A stretch of 64,000 nucleotides of DNA from an uncultured Alphaproteobacteria bacterium (GTDB lineage: Bacteria > Pseudomonadota > Alphaproteobacteria > UBA11222), in the NCBI GenBank assembly GCA_947258435.1, contig CAMYID010000003.1:1-64000 (forward strand). Direction: 5' to 3'. Position numbers and translations under genes: made by a program. Within the stretch, counting starts at the first letter, position 1. Each line of letters opens with the position of its first letter. Shown here one piece after another: positions 42,742-53,363 of this stretch. The notes under the pieces were generated by a model. The model was not told the DNA's origin and made no database searches. It worked only from the letters and a program-made list of their open reading frames with translations.

Positions 42742-44295
42742 CTATTGCGCCACCGCTTCCCCTGCCGCCGCCGCATCCAGCCGCAACTCGCGCTTCAATA
42801 CCTTGCCGGTGGCGTTGCGCGGCAGTTCATCGACGAAACGGACCGTGCCCGGCTGCTTGAACTTTGCAAGTTTCGGCCGGCAATGGCGCAACACATCCTC
42901 CTCGCTGAGGGTTGACCCTTCCGCGCGGACGACGATCGCCTGCCCGGTTTCGCCCCAGCGTTCATGGGGGACCCCGATGACCGCCACATCCGCGACCCCC
43001 TCAAGCTGGAAGATGATATTCTCGATCTCCGCCGGATACACATTTTCACCGCCCGAGATGTACATATCCTTCCAGCGATCAACGATATAGACATAGCCAT
43101 CGGCATCACGCCGCGCCGCATCGCCTGTCTTCAGCCAGCCATCGATAATCGTTTCGGCTGTCGCATCAGGCCGGTTCCAGTAGCCCGGTGTCACATTGGG
43201 CCCCTTGACCCAGATCTCGCCAACCTGCTCCGCCTCGGTCACATCCTGGCCTTCTTCATCGACGATCCGCATGTCCATATGCAGGGCGGGCAAGCCGGCC
43301 GATCCGACTTTCTCAAGCGCCATATGCGCATCGAGCACGGTAACGATGGGGCTTGTTTCGGTCATGCCATAACCCTGCTGTAGCGCAACGCCTTTTTCAG
43401 CCCAGCTATCAAGCAGGGAACGCGCGGCAGGCGATGCGCCAATACCGCAGGTCAGCAGGCCGGAAAAATCAGCCTCCGCAAAGTCGGGATGCTGGCTCAT
43501 AAACAGATACATGGCCGGCACGCCGAAAAAATGCGTAAAGGCATGCCCGTTCCGCGCATCGAGCAATTGCAGGATCGTCGCGGGATCGAATTCACGGGCC
43601 ACGGCGACCGTGCCACCGACATGAAACACGATATTGGCATAGCAGTTGAGCCCGCCGGTATGGAAGGTCGGCATTACCACCAGATGCTTTGTATCAAGGC
43701 TGACCCGCGCCGGCGGTCCCAGATTGACCGCATTCCAGAAAGTCATGCCATGGGTGATCATCGCCCCTTTGGGCAGCCCTGTCGTACCCGAGGTGTACAT
43801 GATAGTGGACAGATCCGCATGGGTTACCTCGGCGCGCGCGGTCAGCGGACCGGCCTTGGCGATTCCGGCCTCATAAGGGCTGTCGGTACCATCGAAGTTA
43901 TTCTCAAGAATAACCGGCAGCTTGCAAAGCTTCTCCAGCGCTTCGGCCGCATCGGCGAATTCAGGCCCGTAGATCAGCACCCGGGGCGCGGCATCCCCGA
44001 CAATGAATTCAAGCTCCGGTACAGTCAGCCGCCAGTTAAGCGGCAGAAAGACAAGCCCCGCTTTCGCGCAGGCAAACTGAATCTCAAAAAAATCTGAGCT
44101 GTTATGCGCCAGCACTCCGACCCGATCGCCTTTTTCAATGCCAAGCCCGTTTGTGAGGAAGGCCGCAAGCTTTTCGGCGCGCATGTTGAATTCGCCATAG
44201 GTGAATTCGCGTCCGGAATGCAGATCGATAGCGGCGGTTTTATCCGCGAAGCGGGTTGTGTGATAGGCCAGCCAATCATATGCGTTGATGGTCAT
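42742..44295 (-). CDS. Long-chain/medium-chain acyl-CoA synthetase (AMP-forming)
   Basis: Activates a carboxylic acid to acyl-CoA through an acyl-adenylate. 517 residues with P-loop TIMYTSGTTGLPKGAMITHG, QQGYGMTETSPIV, the hinge/ATP motif LKTGDAARRDADGYVYIVDRWKDMYISGGENVYPAEIE, and the catalytic Lys in LPRNATGKVLKREL. The start is ATG 44295 (MTINAYDWLAYHTTRF). It probably feeds the beta-oxidation enzymes in the window or a feruloyl/cyclohexanecarboxylate-type acid; chain length cannot be read from sequence. Confidence 0.93.
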   Translation of the reverse strand: MTINAYDWLAYHTTRFADKTAAIDLHSGREFTYGEFNMRAEKLAAFLTNGLGIEKGDRVGVLAHNSSDFFEIQFACAKAGLVFLPLNWRLTVPELEFIVGDAAPRVLIYGPEFADAAEALEKLCKLPVILENNFDGTDSPYEAGIAKAGPLTARAEVTHADLSTIMYTSGTTGLPKGAMITHGMTFWNAVNLGPPARVSLDTKHLVVMPTFHTGGLNCYANIVFHVGGTVAVAREFDPATILQLLDARNGHAFTHFFGVPAMYLFMSQHPDFAEADFSGLLTCGIGASPAARSLLDSWAEKGVALQQGYGMTETSPIVTVLDAHMALEKVGSAGLPALHMDMRIVDEEGQDVTEAEQVGEIWVKGPNVTPGYWNRPDATAETIIDGWLKTGDAARRDADGYVYIVDRWKDMYISGGENVYPAEIENIIFQLEGVADVAVIGVPHERWGETGQAIVVRAEGSTLSEEDVLRHCRPKLAKFKQPGTVRFVDELPRNATGKVLKRELRLDAAAAGEAVAQ

Positions 44296-44416
44296 GCTCA
44301 GCGTCTCCCTGCAGAATTTTTTATGTTTTTTGTCATTGTTTGCCGGATTTTTCCGTCGCGGCAGTCAAGCAAATTCACACAGCCCGGGCAAGCATCCCCC
44401 GGTTGATCGGGAAAAT

Positions 44417-46111
44417 TTAATGCGCCGCCGCATGGCCGGGCCGGGCGGCGGCAATCGCACGGCTGAGCAGGATAACCGGCAACAGGGCCACAAGCACGAT
44501 GGTCAGCGCCGCCAGCGCGCTGTCTTCCAGCCGACCGGTCGAGGCATAGGTGTAAACATGGGTGGCAAGCGTATCGAAGTTGAACGGCCGCAGGATCAGC
44601 GTTGCCGGCAGCTCCTTCATGCAATCGACGAAAACAAGCAGGACCGCAGTCAGCACCGGCCCGCGCAGCAAAGGCACATGAACCCTGCGCAATGCCGCGC
44701 CGGGACCGTTGCCCAGGCTGCGTGCCGCCATGTCCATGCTCGGTGTGATCTGCGCCAGCCCTGATTCAACCGCCCCGAAAGACAGCGCCAGAAACCGCAC
44801 CACATAAGCAAAAATCAGCGCAATTACCGTGCCGCTCAGCAATAATCCCGTCGACAATCCGAATTGCGCCCGCATCCAGTCATCGACGAGATTGTCGAAT
44901 GCCCCGAACGGGATCAGCACCCCAAGCGCCAGCACGGCGCCCGGCACCGCATAACCGATGCTTGCAAGCCGGGTCACCGCCCGTTGCAGCGGCGTGTTAT
45001 GCAGCCGCTGCCCATAAGCCAGAAACAGCCCGATCACGACCGAAACCAGCGCCGCCGCAGCCGCCAGCGTCAGGCTGTTCAGCGCATAGCCCAGAAACGC
45101 ACTGTCCCAGGATTGCGCAAACCGGCCAACCGCCATTTTGAGCAGAATGCCGCCCGGGATCAGAAACCCGAGCATCAGCGGCAACAGGCAGGCCAGAAAA
45201 GCAAGCAAGGCGCGCGGTCGCGACAGGGTGAATTGCGGCAAGGCCCGCACCCGGGCGGTGGTGTCGTGAAAACGCCGGTCACGCCGGGCCAGCCGTTCCA
45301 CATAAATCAGCAGCAGCACGAAACCCAACAGGCTGAGTGCAATCTGCGCCGCGCCCGCCGCGCTGCCCATGCCAAGCCAGACATCGTAGATCCCCGCGGT
45401 CAGCGTCCGGACAGCAAAATAATCGACCGTGCCGAAATCGCCGATCGCCTCCATCAGGGCAAGGATCACCCCGACGGCAATGGCAGGCCGTGCCAATGGC
45501 AGGGCCACGCGCCTGAATACCGCCCAGGGGCCATGGCCCAGAGTACGGCTGACCTCCAGCACGCAGACAGATTGCTGCAGAAAGGCGGTGCGCGCGGTCA
45601 GATACACATATGGGTAAAGCACACAGGCCATCACCATGATGGCGCCGCCAAGCGACCGGATTTCTGGAAACCAGTAATCGCGCGGCGTTCGCCAGCCGAA
45701 CAGATCGCGCAGCAGGGTCTGAACAGGCCCGGCAAACTCCAGAAAATCCACATAGGTATAGGCGGTGATATAGGCCGGCATGGCCAGCGGGGCGAGCAAT
45801 GCCCATTCGAAGACCCGGCGGCCGGGGAAACGGCACATCGTGACAAGCCAGCCGGTTCCCACCCCAAGCAGCAGCACGCCGGCACCCACCCCCAGCATCA
45901 ACAGCAAGGTCGTGCGGATCAGATGCGGCAGTACGGTTTGCGACAGATGCGGCCAGATATCGCCACTTGAGCCCGCGGCAATGACCGCTACAGCCAGCAC
46001 CGGCAGCATGACGATAACCGCAATCGACAGCCCCCCCACCGACCAGAAATCGGGGCGCCAGCCAATGCGGTGAGTTGGGGCCGCTGCCCGGTGATCTGCG
46101 CTGACAGACAT
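44417..46111 (-). CDS. Fe(3+) ABC transporter permease (FbpB type)
   Basis: Fused double permease (564 residues, about 12 membrane spans) of the FbpB/ThiP group. Two permease domains are seen, each with an EAA-type loop: LEVSRTLGHGPWAVFRRVALPLARPAIA in the first half and DMAARSLGNGPGAALRRVHVPLLRGPV in the second. With the neighbouring FbpA-like binding protein upstream, iron is the likely substrate (thiamine permeases have a different binding protein). No ATPase follows, so one must be supplied from elsewhere. The start ATG 46111 lies just downstream of a strong intercistronic hairpin. Confidence 0.9.
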   Translation of the reverse strand: MSVSADHRAAAPTHRIGWRPDFWSVGGLSIAVIVMLPVLAVAVIAAGSSGDIWPHLSQTVLPHLIRTTLLLMLGVGAGVLLLGVGTGWLVTMCRFPGRRVFEWALLAPLAMPAYITAYTYVDFLEFAGPVQTLLRDLFGWRTPRDYWFPEIRSLGGAIMVMACVLYPYVYLTARTAFLQQSVCVLEVSRTLGHGPWAVFRRVALPLARPAIAVGVILALMEAIGDFGTVDYFAVRTLTAGIYDVWLGMGSAAGAAQIALSLLGFVLLLIYVERLARRDRRFHDTTARVRALPQFTLSRPRALLAFLACLLPLMLGFLIPGGILLKMAVGRFAQSWDSAFLGYALNSLTLAAAAALVSVVIGLFLAYGQRLHNTPLQRAVTRLASIGYAVPGAVLALGVLIPFGAFDNLVDDWMRAQFGLSTGLLLSGTVIALIFAYVVRFLALSFGAVESGLAQITPSMDMAARSLGNGPGAALRRVHVPLLRGPVLTAVLLVFVDCMKELPATLILRPFNFDTLATHVYTYASTGRLEDSALAALTIVLVALLPVILLSRAIAAARPGHAAAH

Positions 46112-46129
46112 GGATCGCCCAATAGTGAT

Positions 46130-46158
46130 GGCCGCAGGCAGCGAAACCGCCTGCGGCC
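46130..46158 (-). promoter_or_regulatory. Intercistronic hairpin between fbpA-like and fbpB-like genes
   Basis: GGCCGCAGGC (46130-46139) pairs perfectly with GCCTGCGGCC (46149-46158) around 9 bases. Such stems between a binding-protein gene and its permease often protect the upstream mRNA or reduce read-through, giving more binding protein than permease. Confidence 0.6.
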
Positions 46159-46202
46159 GGGAAACTCAGAAATCAGCGATTGTTATAGGCGTTTGCGCCC
46201 TG

Positions 46203-47267
46203 TCAGTCATCAAATCCGGTTTCATTGACGATTTCGATCGCCCGGCGACGGTGTTTTGCAATCTCGGACAAAGGCAGCGGATCGGCCTTGAACTCGCCCC
46301 AGCCCTTGACCATTTCCGACCAGGCCACACCGGGCTTCACCGGATATTCGTTATTGACCTCGGCATAGATATGCTGCGCCTCGTCGCTGACCAGAAACAG
46401 CATCAGCTTTTCGGCGTGATCGCGATTGGGCGCATGTTTCGCCATGGCCATACCCGACAGATTGACATGCGCACCGCGGCCCGCCAGCCCTTCACCGGAC
46501 TGATTGGGGAAGACCATGCGCACGGCTTCAGCGGCCGGCCGCTGTTCGGGATCGTTCAGCATCACCGCGTAATAATAGGTATTGCCAATGGCGATATCGC
46601 ATTCACCCTGAGCCACCGCCTTGATCTGCGCGCGGTCATTGCCCTGTGGCTTGCGCGCGAGATTGTCCTTGATACCCAGCAGCCAGTCCTTTGCCGCCTG
46701 TTCGCCATGATGCGCGATGATCGATGACAGCAGCGCAATATTGTATTTATTGGTACCGCTGCGGACGCAAATGCGGCCTTTCCATTTCTCATCCGTCAGC
46801 GCCTCGTAGGTGGTGATCTCACCTTCCGCGACACGCTCCTTCGACGCATAGACGACACGGGAACGCACGGTCAGCCCGAACCAGTGATCATCAGGGTCGC
46901 GGTAACGGGCCGGAATATTTTCATCAAGCGCCGCTGCATCGACCGGCTGGGTAATGCCCTTTTCGACAATGCCGGTCAGCCGCGCAATATCGGTTGTCAG
47001 GATCACATCGGCGGGGCTGTTTTTGCCTTCCGCGGCGATCCGCTCATCAAGCCCCTTTTTGGCGAATATGACATTGACCTTGATGCCGCTTTGTTCGGTG
47101 AATTTCGCAAAAAGCGGTTCAACCAGATAGGGCTGGCGATAGGAGTAAACATTCACCTCCTGCGCAAATGCCGCGGACATGCCGCCGCCGACAAACAGTG
47201 CCGCGATCCCCGCAGCGCCCATAACCAGGCCGCGCATCGCCGCGCGCCTTCCGGCAAGTTTTTTCAT
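46203..47267 (-). CDS. Fe(3+) ABC transporter substrate-binding protein (FbpA/FutA type)
   Basis: Periplasmic ferric-ion binding protein, 354 residues with a signal peptide (AGIAALFVGGGMSAAFAQ). The mature chain begins EVNVYSYRQPYLVEPLFAKFTEQSGIKVNVIF, with the iron-ligand tyrosine YSYRQ region, and later GNTYYYAVM supplies the paired tyrosines of the FutA-like subgroup. DVILTTDIARLTGIVEKGI and GRICVRSGTNKYNIALLSSIIAHHG are also family-typical. AGGGACAG precedes ATG 47267. It is the first gene of the iron operon and has a Fur-box-like site at its predicted start of transcription. Confidence 0.92.
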   Translation of the reverse strand: MKKLAGRRAAMRGLVMGAAGIAALFVGGGMSAAFAQEVNVYSYRQPYLVEPLFAKFTEQSGIKVNVIFAKKGLDERIAAEGKNSPADVILTTDIARLTGIVEKGITQPVDAAALDENIPARYRDPDDHWFGLTVRSRVVYASKERVAEGEITTYEALTDEKWKGRICVRSGTNKYNIALLSSIIAHHGEQAAKDWLLGIKDNLARKPQGNDRAQIKAVAQGECDIAIGNTYYYAVMLNDPEQRPAAEAVRMVFPNQSGEGLAGRGAHVNLSGMAMAKHAPNRDHAEKLMLFLVSDEAQHIYAEVNNEYPVKPGVAWSEMVKGWGEFKADPLPLSEIAKHRRRAIEIVNETGFDD

Positions 47268-47381
47268 TTTCTGTCCCTACTTCGTGTAAGCGGCACCGCC
47301 GCCATTATGTCGTTGTGCGTGATTTCAGGGTTCGTGATTGCTTCATCGCAACTCTTCTGCCTTCACGGCAATCTTGCTTTT

Positions 47382-47400
47382 GCGAATGAATTGCATTTTC
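47382..47400. promoter_or_regulatory. Fur-box-like operator
   Basis: GCGAATGAATTGCATTTTC matches 13 of 19 positions of the classical Fur consensus (GATAATGATTATCATTATC) and sits at the predicted transcription start of the fbpA-like gene. It suggests repression by iron-loaded Fur. The rest of the 432-base gap 47268-47699 holds the groES promoter region and nothing coding that I can support. Confidence 0.55.
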
Positions 47401-47404
47401 AGGG

Positions 47405-47433
47405 ATAATGGCGTTTGTAATGCATCCTGTCAA
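47405..47433 (-). promoter_or_regulatory. Promoter of the iron transporter operon
   Basis: On the minus strand TTGACA (47433-47428), 17 bases, then CATTAT (47410-47405). The predicted start near 47398 lies inside the Fur-box-like sequence. Confidence 0.6.
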
Positions 47434-47572
47434 CCATATCCAGGCCCGCGCACGGCGCGACGGCAATCAGACAAAAAGTCGCGACCGAGCGATGCGGGCG
47501 GTGCGCGGCACCCGGCCCCCGGGATAGGGCGCGCAACCGGCAAAGAAATTACGCAGGATACGCGATTTGCAC

Positions 47573-47601
47573 TTGAAAGCCCCGCATCCCTGGCCTAAAT
47601 C
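47573..47601 (+). promoter_or_regulatory. Putative groESL promoter
   Basis: CTTGAAA (-35, heat-shock-like) followed after 17 bases by TAAATC; the CIRCE element begins 10 bases later, where the RNA start would be. The -35 is good and the -10 weak. Confidence 0.5.
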
Positions 47602-47610
47602 AGTCGCGCG

Positions 47611-47636
47611 TTAGCACTCTCGTAATCGAGTGCTAA
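47611..47636. promoter_or_regulatory. CIRCE element (HrcA operator) of groESL
   Basis: TTAGCACTC and GAGTGCTAA, perfect 9-base arms, here 8 bases apart instead of the usual 9. It is 64 bases upstream of the groES start, so HrcA repression of groESL is expected. Confidence 0.93.
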
Positions 47637-47699
47637 CGCCTTGTCGATTATACGCGCCGCCTGAACAGGCGCGAGCGCGGGGAAACAGGAGGAAGCTAA

Positions 47700-47987
47700 A
47701 TGAGTTTTCGACCCCTTCACGACCGGGTGCTGGCCCGTCGTCTTGACGCCGACGAAAAAACCGCTGGCGGTATCATCATCCCCGATTCCGCCAGGGAAAA
47801 GCCCCAGGAAGGCGAGGTTATCGCCGTCGGGCCGGGGGCGCTTTCGGAAAAAGGCGAAACCGTGCCGATGAATGTCAAGAAAGGCGATCGCATTTTGTTC
47901 GGCAAATATTCGGGCACCGAAGTGAAAGTCGATGGCGAGGAGCTTGTGATCCTCAAGGAATCCGACATTTTCGGCGTTATTTCCTAA
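47700..47987 (+). CDS. groES: Co-chaperonin GroES
   Basis: Heptameric lid of the GroEL folding chamber. 95 residues, normal length, with [44 protein letters not shown]; the GGIIIPD mobile loop that binds GroEL is intact. The C-terminal half has [41 protein letters not shown] lies eight bases before ATG 47700. It is the first gene of the CIRCE-controlled groESL operon. Confidence 0.98.
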   Translation: MSFRPLHDRVLARRLDADEKTAGGIIIPDSAREKPQEGEVIAVGPGALSEKGETVPMNVKKGDRILFGKYSGTEVKVDGEELVILKESDIFGVIS

Positions 47988-48012
47988 CCAAAACCAGCCG
48001 TTAAGCTGATGA

Positions 48013-49656
<1,644 letters not shown>

Positions 49657-49702
49657 GGCCACGCGCACGGGCCGGCACCACCGGCCCGTACCGCAAGCTG
49701 GG

Positions 49703-49739
49703 CGCGGCCCGAGGAAACTCGGGCCGCGTTTTATTTTTG
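49703..49739 (+). terminator. Rho-independent terminator after groEL
   Basis: CGCGGCCCGAG pairs with CTCGGGCCGCG (11 perfect pairs, GAAA loop) and runs into TTTTATTTTT. A smaller perfect hairpin (ACGGGCCGG/CCGGCCCGT) lies just before it at 49667-49689. Confidence 0.95.
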
Positions 49740-49756
49740 TACTGATGAAATTCTGG

Positions 49757-51040
49757 TCAGCGGCCGCGAACCGCACGATATTGCGCCTGCCAGCTATCAC
49801 GAAGCTGATCGCGGAATTGCGGCGCCGCGATCTCGATCAGCGCATTGGCTGCGGCATCAAGCGGCAGCCCCCGCACCCGCGCGATACCATATTCGGTCAC
49901 GAAATAATCCGCATCCGTGCGCAATGCGGTGGTTATCCCGTCAGCGGGGATCTGCGGCACGATACGCGAGATCTTGCCGCCCGCGGCGGTTGCGGTGAAG
50001 GCAACAATACCCCGCCCGCCTTTCGAACGCAGCGCGCCGCGCATGAAATCGACCGACCCGCCGGTACCGCTGATCTGCCGCCCGCCAACAACTTCTGAAT
50101 TGAGCTGGCAGAACAGATCCACCTCGACCGCTGAATTGATTGCGACGAAATTGTCGATCTGCCCCAGAACCGCGACGTCATGGGTATATTCAGCGGTGCG
50201 GAAAGCGATATCGGGACAGATGCCCGACCAGTCCATCAATTCACGACTGCCAGCGGCAAAGCCGGTTACGATCTTGCCCTTGTCGATGGTTTTCGCAGCA
50301 CCTGTGATCACCCCGCGATCGACAAGCGGCTTGATGCCCTCGGGTATCATGCCCGAATGCACCCCCAGATCGTTGCGCTCGCCAAGCGCGGCAAGCGCGG
50401 CATTGGGAATGGCACCGATCCCGGTTTCGATACAGTCCCCGTCCCGGATCAGGCTTGCCACATGCGCACCGATCTGCGCGGCTACATCGTCGATCGGCGC
50501 GACGGGCAGAAGCTGGACGGGAATATCTGATTTCACCGCATAATTCACCGCCGATAGCGGGACTTTCGCCATATCGGGGGGCGCGGGCAGCGCAGCATTG
50601 ATTTCCGCGATCACAAGCGCGGCCTTATCCAGAATCGCCGGCGCGAAATCAAGACCATAGCCATGGCTGCACATGCCGTTCGCATCGGGGGGGCCAAGCT
50701 GGATGATCGCGGTATCGATCTGCGCCTGATCGCGCAGATAGAGATAGCGCTGATAATGCTGCACCGGCACAAAATCGATCTGCCCGGCCTTGAAGGACGC
50801 GCGCATCTCAGCGGAAATGAAGAAAGTGAGGGTCCGCGCCTCGGGATGGAAGCCTGCATAATCAACCTTGCTCATCCCCGGCAGCGGATTGGCGATATAG
50901 GTCACACCCTGGCTTGCCTCGGGCGTGGCCTGAAGCGCGGCAAGAATCGCCTGCGGTTCCATCACCCCGCCGGCGATCGCCACATGCATCCCCGGCTCAA
51001 GCAGTGCCGGCGCTTCTTCCGCTGCGATCCATTTTGTCAT
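49757..51040 (-). CDS. Acetyl-CoA hydrolase/4-hydroxybutyrate CoA-transferase family protein
   Basis: CoA-transferase (family I, 427 residues) moving CoA between acetyl-CoA and another acid such as 4-hydroxybutyrate, butyrate or succinate. Landmarks: MHVAIAGGVMEPQAILAAL near the N-terminus, IIQLGPPDANGMCSHGYGLDFAPAIL, the active-site Glu segment DCIETGIGAIPNAALAALGERNDLGVHSGMIPEG, and GGSVDFMRGALRSKGGRGIVAF and the C-terminal VTEYGIARVRGLPLDAAANALIEIAAPQFRDQL. It stands alone and converges on groEL. The acceptor acid is not determinable from sequence. Confidence 0.9.
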   Translation of the reverse strand: MTKWIAAEEAPALLEPGMHVAIAGGVMEPQAILAALQATPEASQGVTYIANPLPGMSKVDYAGFHPEARTLTFFISAEMRASFKAGQIDFVPVQHYQRYLYLRDQAQIDTAIIQLGPPDANGMCSHGYGLDFAPAILDKAALVIAEINAALPAPPDMAKVPLSAVNYAVKSDIPVQLLPVAPIDDVAAQIGAHVASLIRDGDCIETGIGAIPNAALAALGERNDLGVHSGMIPEGIKPLVDRGVITGAAKTIDKGKIVTGFAAGSRELMDWSGICPDIAFRTAEYTHDVAVLGQIDNFVAINSAVEVDLFCQLNSEVVGGRQISGTGGSVDFMRGALRSKGGRGIVAFTATAAGGKISRIVPQIPADGITTALRTDADYFVTEYGIARVRGLPLDAAANALIEIAAPQFRDQLRDSWQAQYRAVRGR

Positions 51041-51145
51041 GACGTCCCGCCCCTCGCTCTGTTCTGTTATTCTGTGAAACTGCCTTGCTCAGGGCGGCAG
51101 CATACCGCCATCGCCCCGCCACGCAACCGCAATTGGCGTAAAAGG

Positions 51146-52276
51146 CTAGCCGCCGAAACGGCGATAGGCGAATGGCGGGGGCGCGGCGTCGGCATCGCGC
51201 TCGGCAATTGCCAGCATCTGCGCGTGAGCGGGGGAAAGCGCGCAGGCGGGATCGGTATTTTCCGCTGCCCCTGTCAGCGCCATCGCCTGGCACCGGCAGC
51301 CACCGAAATCAGTTTCGCGATACGCGCAACTCCGGCAGGGTTCGCGCATCCATCTGGTGCCGCGAAACCGCTCAAAAGCCTCGCCGTCGCGCCAGATGTC
51401 GGCGAGCGGACGCTGTGTCACATTCTCGAATACAAGGCCTGGAATGGATTTGGCCGCATGGCAGGGCAGCACATCCCCGTCAGGCGCGACAACAAGGAAT
51501 TGCCGCCCCCACCCCCCCATGCAGGGCTTGGGCCGCGCGGCATAGTAATCGGGCACCACATAATCAATGACAAGCCGGCCCGCATGCGCCACCCGCGCCG
51601 CGGCGACAGCCTCGCTGGCGCGATCGATCTGCGCCCGGGTCGGCATCAGCGCCGCGCGGTTGCGCAACGCCCAGCCATAATATTGCACATGGGCGATTTC
51701 GATCCGCCCCGCTTGCAATGACAAGGCAAGTGCGATCATATCCGGCAGCCGGTCGAGATTTTGCCGATGCACGACAAAATTGACCGTCAGCGGCAGTTCC
51801 GCAGCCCGCACCGCTTCTGCCGCGGCGCATTTACGCGCGAAGCTGTCGCGATAGGCAGAGATATGATCCGCCATCACCGGATCGGTATCCTGAAAACTGA
51901 GCTGCACATGATCAAGCCCGCAATCGGCAAGCGCCTGCGCGCCATCGCGGTCAAGGCGGACGCCCGATGTGATCAGATTGCTGTAAAGCCCACATCCCGC
52001 CGCATGGGTGATCAGCGGCAGCAGATCGGGCCGCGCCATCGGCTCGCCCCCTGACAGGTGAAGCTGCAAAACGCCCAGCGCGCGCGCCGCCGCGAACAGC
52101 TGTTGCCAGCTTTCGGTCGACAGCTCCGTACCCCGCCCGGACAAGGAAACCGGATTATAGCAATAGGGACATTGCAGCGGGCAGCGATGGGTCAGCTCCG
52201 CAAGCAGGCCAAGTGGCGGCGCAACCGCGGGGCGGTCGGGGGCCTTGTCAGGAACGTTATCGGAGCCCCCGCTCAC
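51146..52276 (-). CDS. pqqE: PQQ biosynthesis radical SAM enzyme PqqE
   Basis: Forms the C-C bond between Glu and Tyr side chains of the PqqA peptide, the first step of pyrroloquinoline quinone synthesis. 376 residues with the radical SAM motif CPLQCPYC (CX3CX2C) near residue 33, LHLSGGEPMARPDLLPL, and the C-terminal SPASM cluster ligands in CRSCAYRETDFGGCRCQAM. The start is GTG 52276, overlapping the pqqD stop by 4 bases. It is the last gene of pqqABCDE. Confidence 0.97.
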   Translation of the reverse strand: MSGGSDNVPDKAPDRPAVAPPLGLLAELTHRCPLQCPYCYNPVSLSGRGTELSTESWQQLFAAARALGVLQLHLSGGEPMARPDLLPLITHAAGCGLYSNLITSGVRLDRDGAQALADCGLDHVQLSFQDTDPVMADHISAYRDSFARKCAAAEAVRAAELPLTVNFVVHRQNLDRLPDMIALALSLQAGRIEIAHVQYYGWALRNRAALMPTRAQIDRASEAVAAARVAHAGRLVIDYVVPDYYAARPKPCMGGWGRQFLVVAPDGDVLPCHAAKSIPGLVFENVTQRPLADIWRDGEAFERFRGTRWMREPCRSCAYRETDFGGCRCQAMALTGAAENTDPACALSPAHAQMLAIAERDADAAPPPFAYRRFGG

Positions 52277-52581
52277 AGGCGCAGAAATCCGCGTAAGGCG
52301 AGATCGCGCACCAGCTCCATAACATCGGCGCCGATGACATCGCGCGGCGCCTCATAAGTCGCCGCCAATGCATCGCAGATTTCAGCAAGCGGACGTTCGC
52401 CATCGATACGCGACAGGATCGCATGCGCAATATCATCAAGCAGCAGGACCCGTTCAGGGGCATTCAGCAACCACTGCCCGCGCACCTCGTCGCGGACAAG
52501 TTTGACCCCCCGCGCAAGCCGGGGGCAACTATCGTCCTTCAGGGTCGGGAAAGGGGGGGATGCGCGCTCCTGATCCGTCAT
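52273..52581 (-). CDS. pqqD: PqqA-binding chaperone PqqD
   Basis: Peptide chaperone (RRE-like winged helix) that presents PqqA to PqqE. 102 residues, slightly longer than the usual ~90. Family segments: CPRLARGVKLVRDEVRGQWLLNAPERVLLLDDIAHAILSRIDGERPLAEICDALAATYEAPRDVIGADVMELVRDLALRGFLRL. ATG 52581 overlaps the pqqC stop (ATGA) and the gene overlaps pqqE by 4 bases. Confidence 0.95.
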   Translation of the reverse strand: MTDQERASPPFPTLKDDSCPRLARGVKLVRDEVRGQWLLNAPERVLLLDDIAHAILSRIDGERPLAEICDALAATYEAPRDVIGADVMELVRDLALRGFLRL

Positions 52582-53363
52582 CGGGGTACCTGCGCGGGGT
52601 CTTCGGGCACAAAGGCACCGGGGGGGATATGTCCGGGCGCGACATAGGCATGATGCAGCGCATCAAGCTGCGCCCACAGCATATCAGTCTTGAAATAAAG
52701 GGCATCCAGCACATCCTGCTGCGCCGCGGCGCTCGTCGCTTCGCGCTTACAATAGGCAAGCGCGAAGGCGCTGTCCTCGGGCGCCTGGGTCAGCCGCGCC
52801 TCGAAATAGCTCAGCGTCTCCTCGCTCACAAAGTCATAATTGCGCAACATGCCCGCCACCCGTTCGGAAATCAGCGTCGGAGAAAACAGTTCAGTCAGGG
52901 AAGACGCCACCGCCTGTAACAGACTTTCCTCACGTACATAACGGACATAGGCATCGCAGGCGAATTTCGTGGCCGGCAGTATGCCTTCCTCCGACATCAC
53001 ATAGGCGCGTGGCAGGCCAAGCCCGTCGGTCAGCATCAGCCAGCGCGCCACACCGCCCGCCTCATTGCCGCGCCCGTCGTGATCGGCGACCCGCCGCACC
53101 CATTCGCGCCGCAGGTCCGGGTCACTGACCCGCGACATCAGCGCTGTATCCTTCATCGGAATACGGCTTTGATAATAGTAACGATTAAGCGCCCAGGCCT
53201 GCACCTGCCCCTTATTCAGCGCGCCCGAATGCAGCAGATGATGAAACGGATGGTTCGCATGATAACGTTCGGTGCCGATCCGGTGCAGGGCCGCCTCAAG
53301 CCCCTCGGGGCTCAACGGCTCGGTAAGCAGCATGCGCCCGCCGGGCCGGTACCGCCCGCTCAT
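52578..53363 (-). CDS. pqqC: Pyrroloquinoline-quinone synthase PqqC
   Basis: Cofactorless oxidase that carries out the final ring closure and eight-electron oxidation to PQQ. 261 residues from ATG 53363, which overlaps the pqqB stop (ATGA); the track ORF to 53399 is too long. Family segments: YHANHPFHHLLHSGALNKGQVQAWALNRYYYQSRIPMKDTALMSR, VADHDGRGNEAGGVARWLMLTDGLGL, and SSLTELFSPTLISERVAGMLRNYDFVSEETLSYFEARL. Catalytic His and Tyr/Arg residues of this region appear intact. Confidence 0.97.
   Translation of the reverse strand: MSGRYRPGGRMLLTEPLSPEGLEAALHRIGTERYHANHPFHHLLHSGALNKGQVQAWALNRYYYQSRIPMKDTALMSRVSDPDLRREWVRRVADHDGRGNEAGGVARWLMLTDGLGLPRAYVMSEEGILPATKFACDAYVRYVREESLLQAVASSLTELFSPTLISERVAGMLRNYDFVSEETLSYFEARLTQAPEDSAFALAYCKREATSAAAQQDVLDALYFKTDMLWAQLDALHHAYVAPGHIPPGAFVPEDPAQVPR

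Noticed and set aside
44864-45970. 368-residue plus-strand ORF opposite the iron permease
   Set aside because: Gln/His/Arg/Pro-rich antisense shadow of membrane-span codons; no family likeness.
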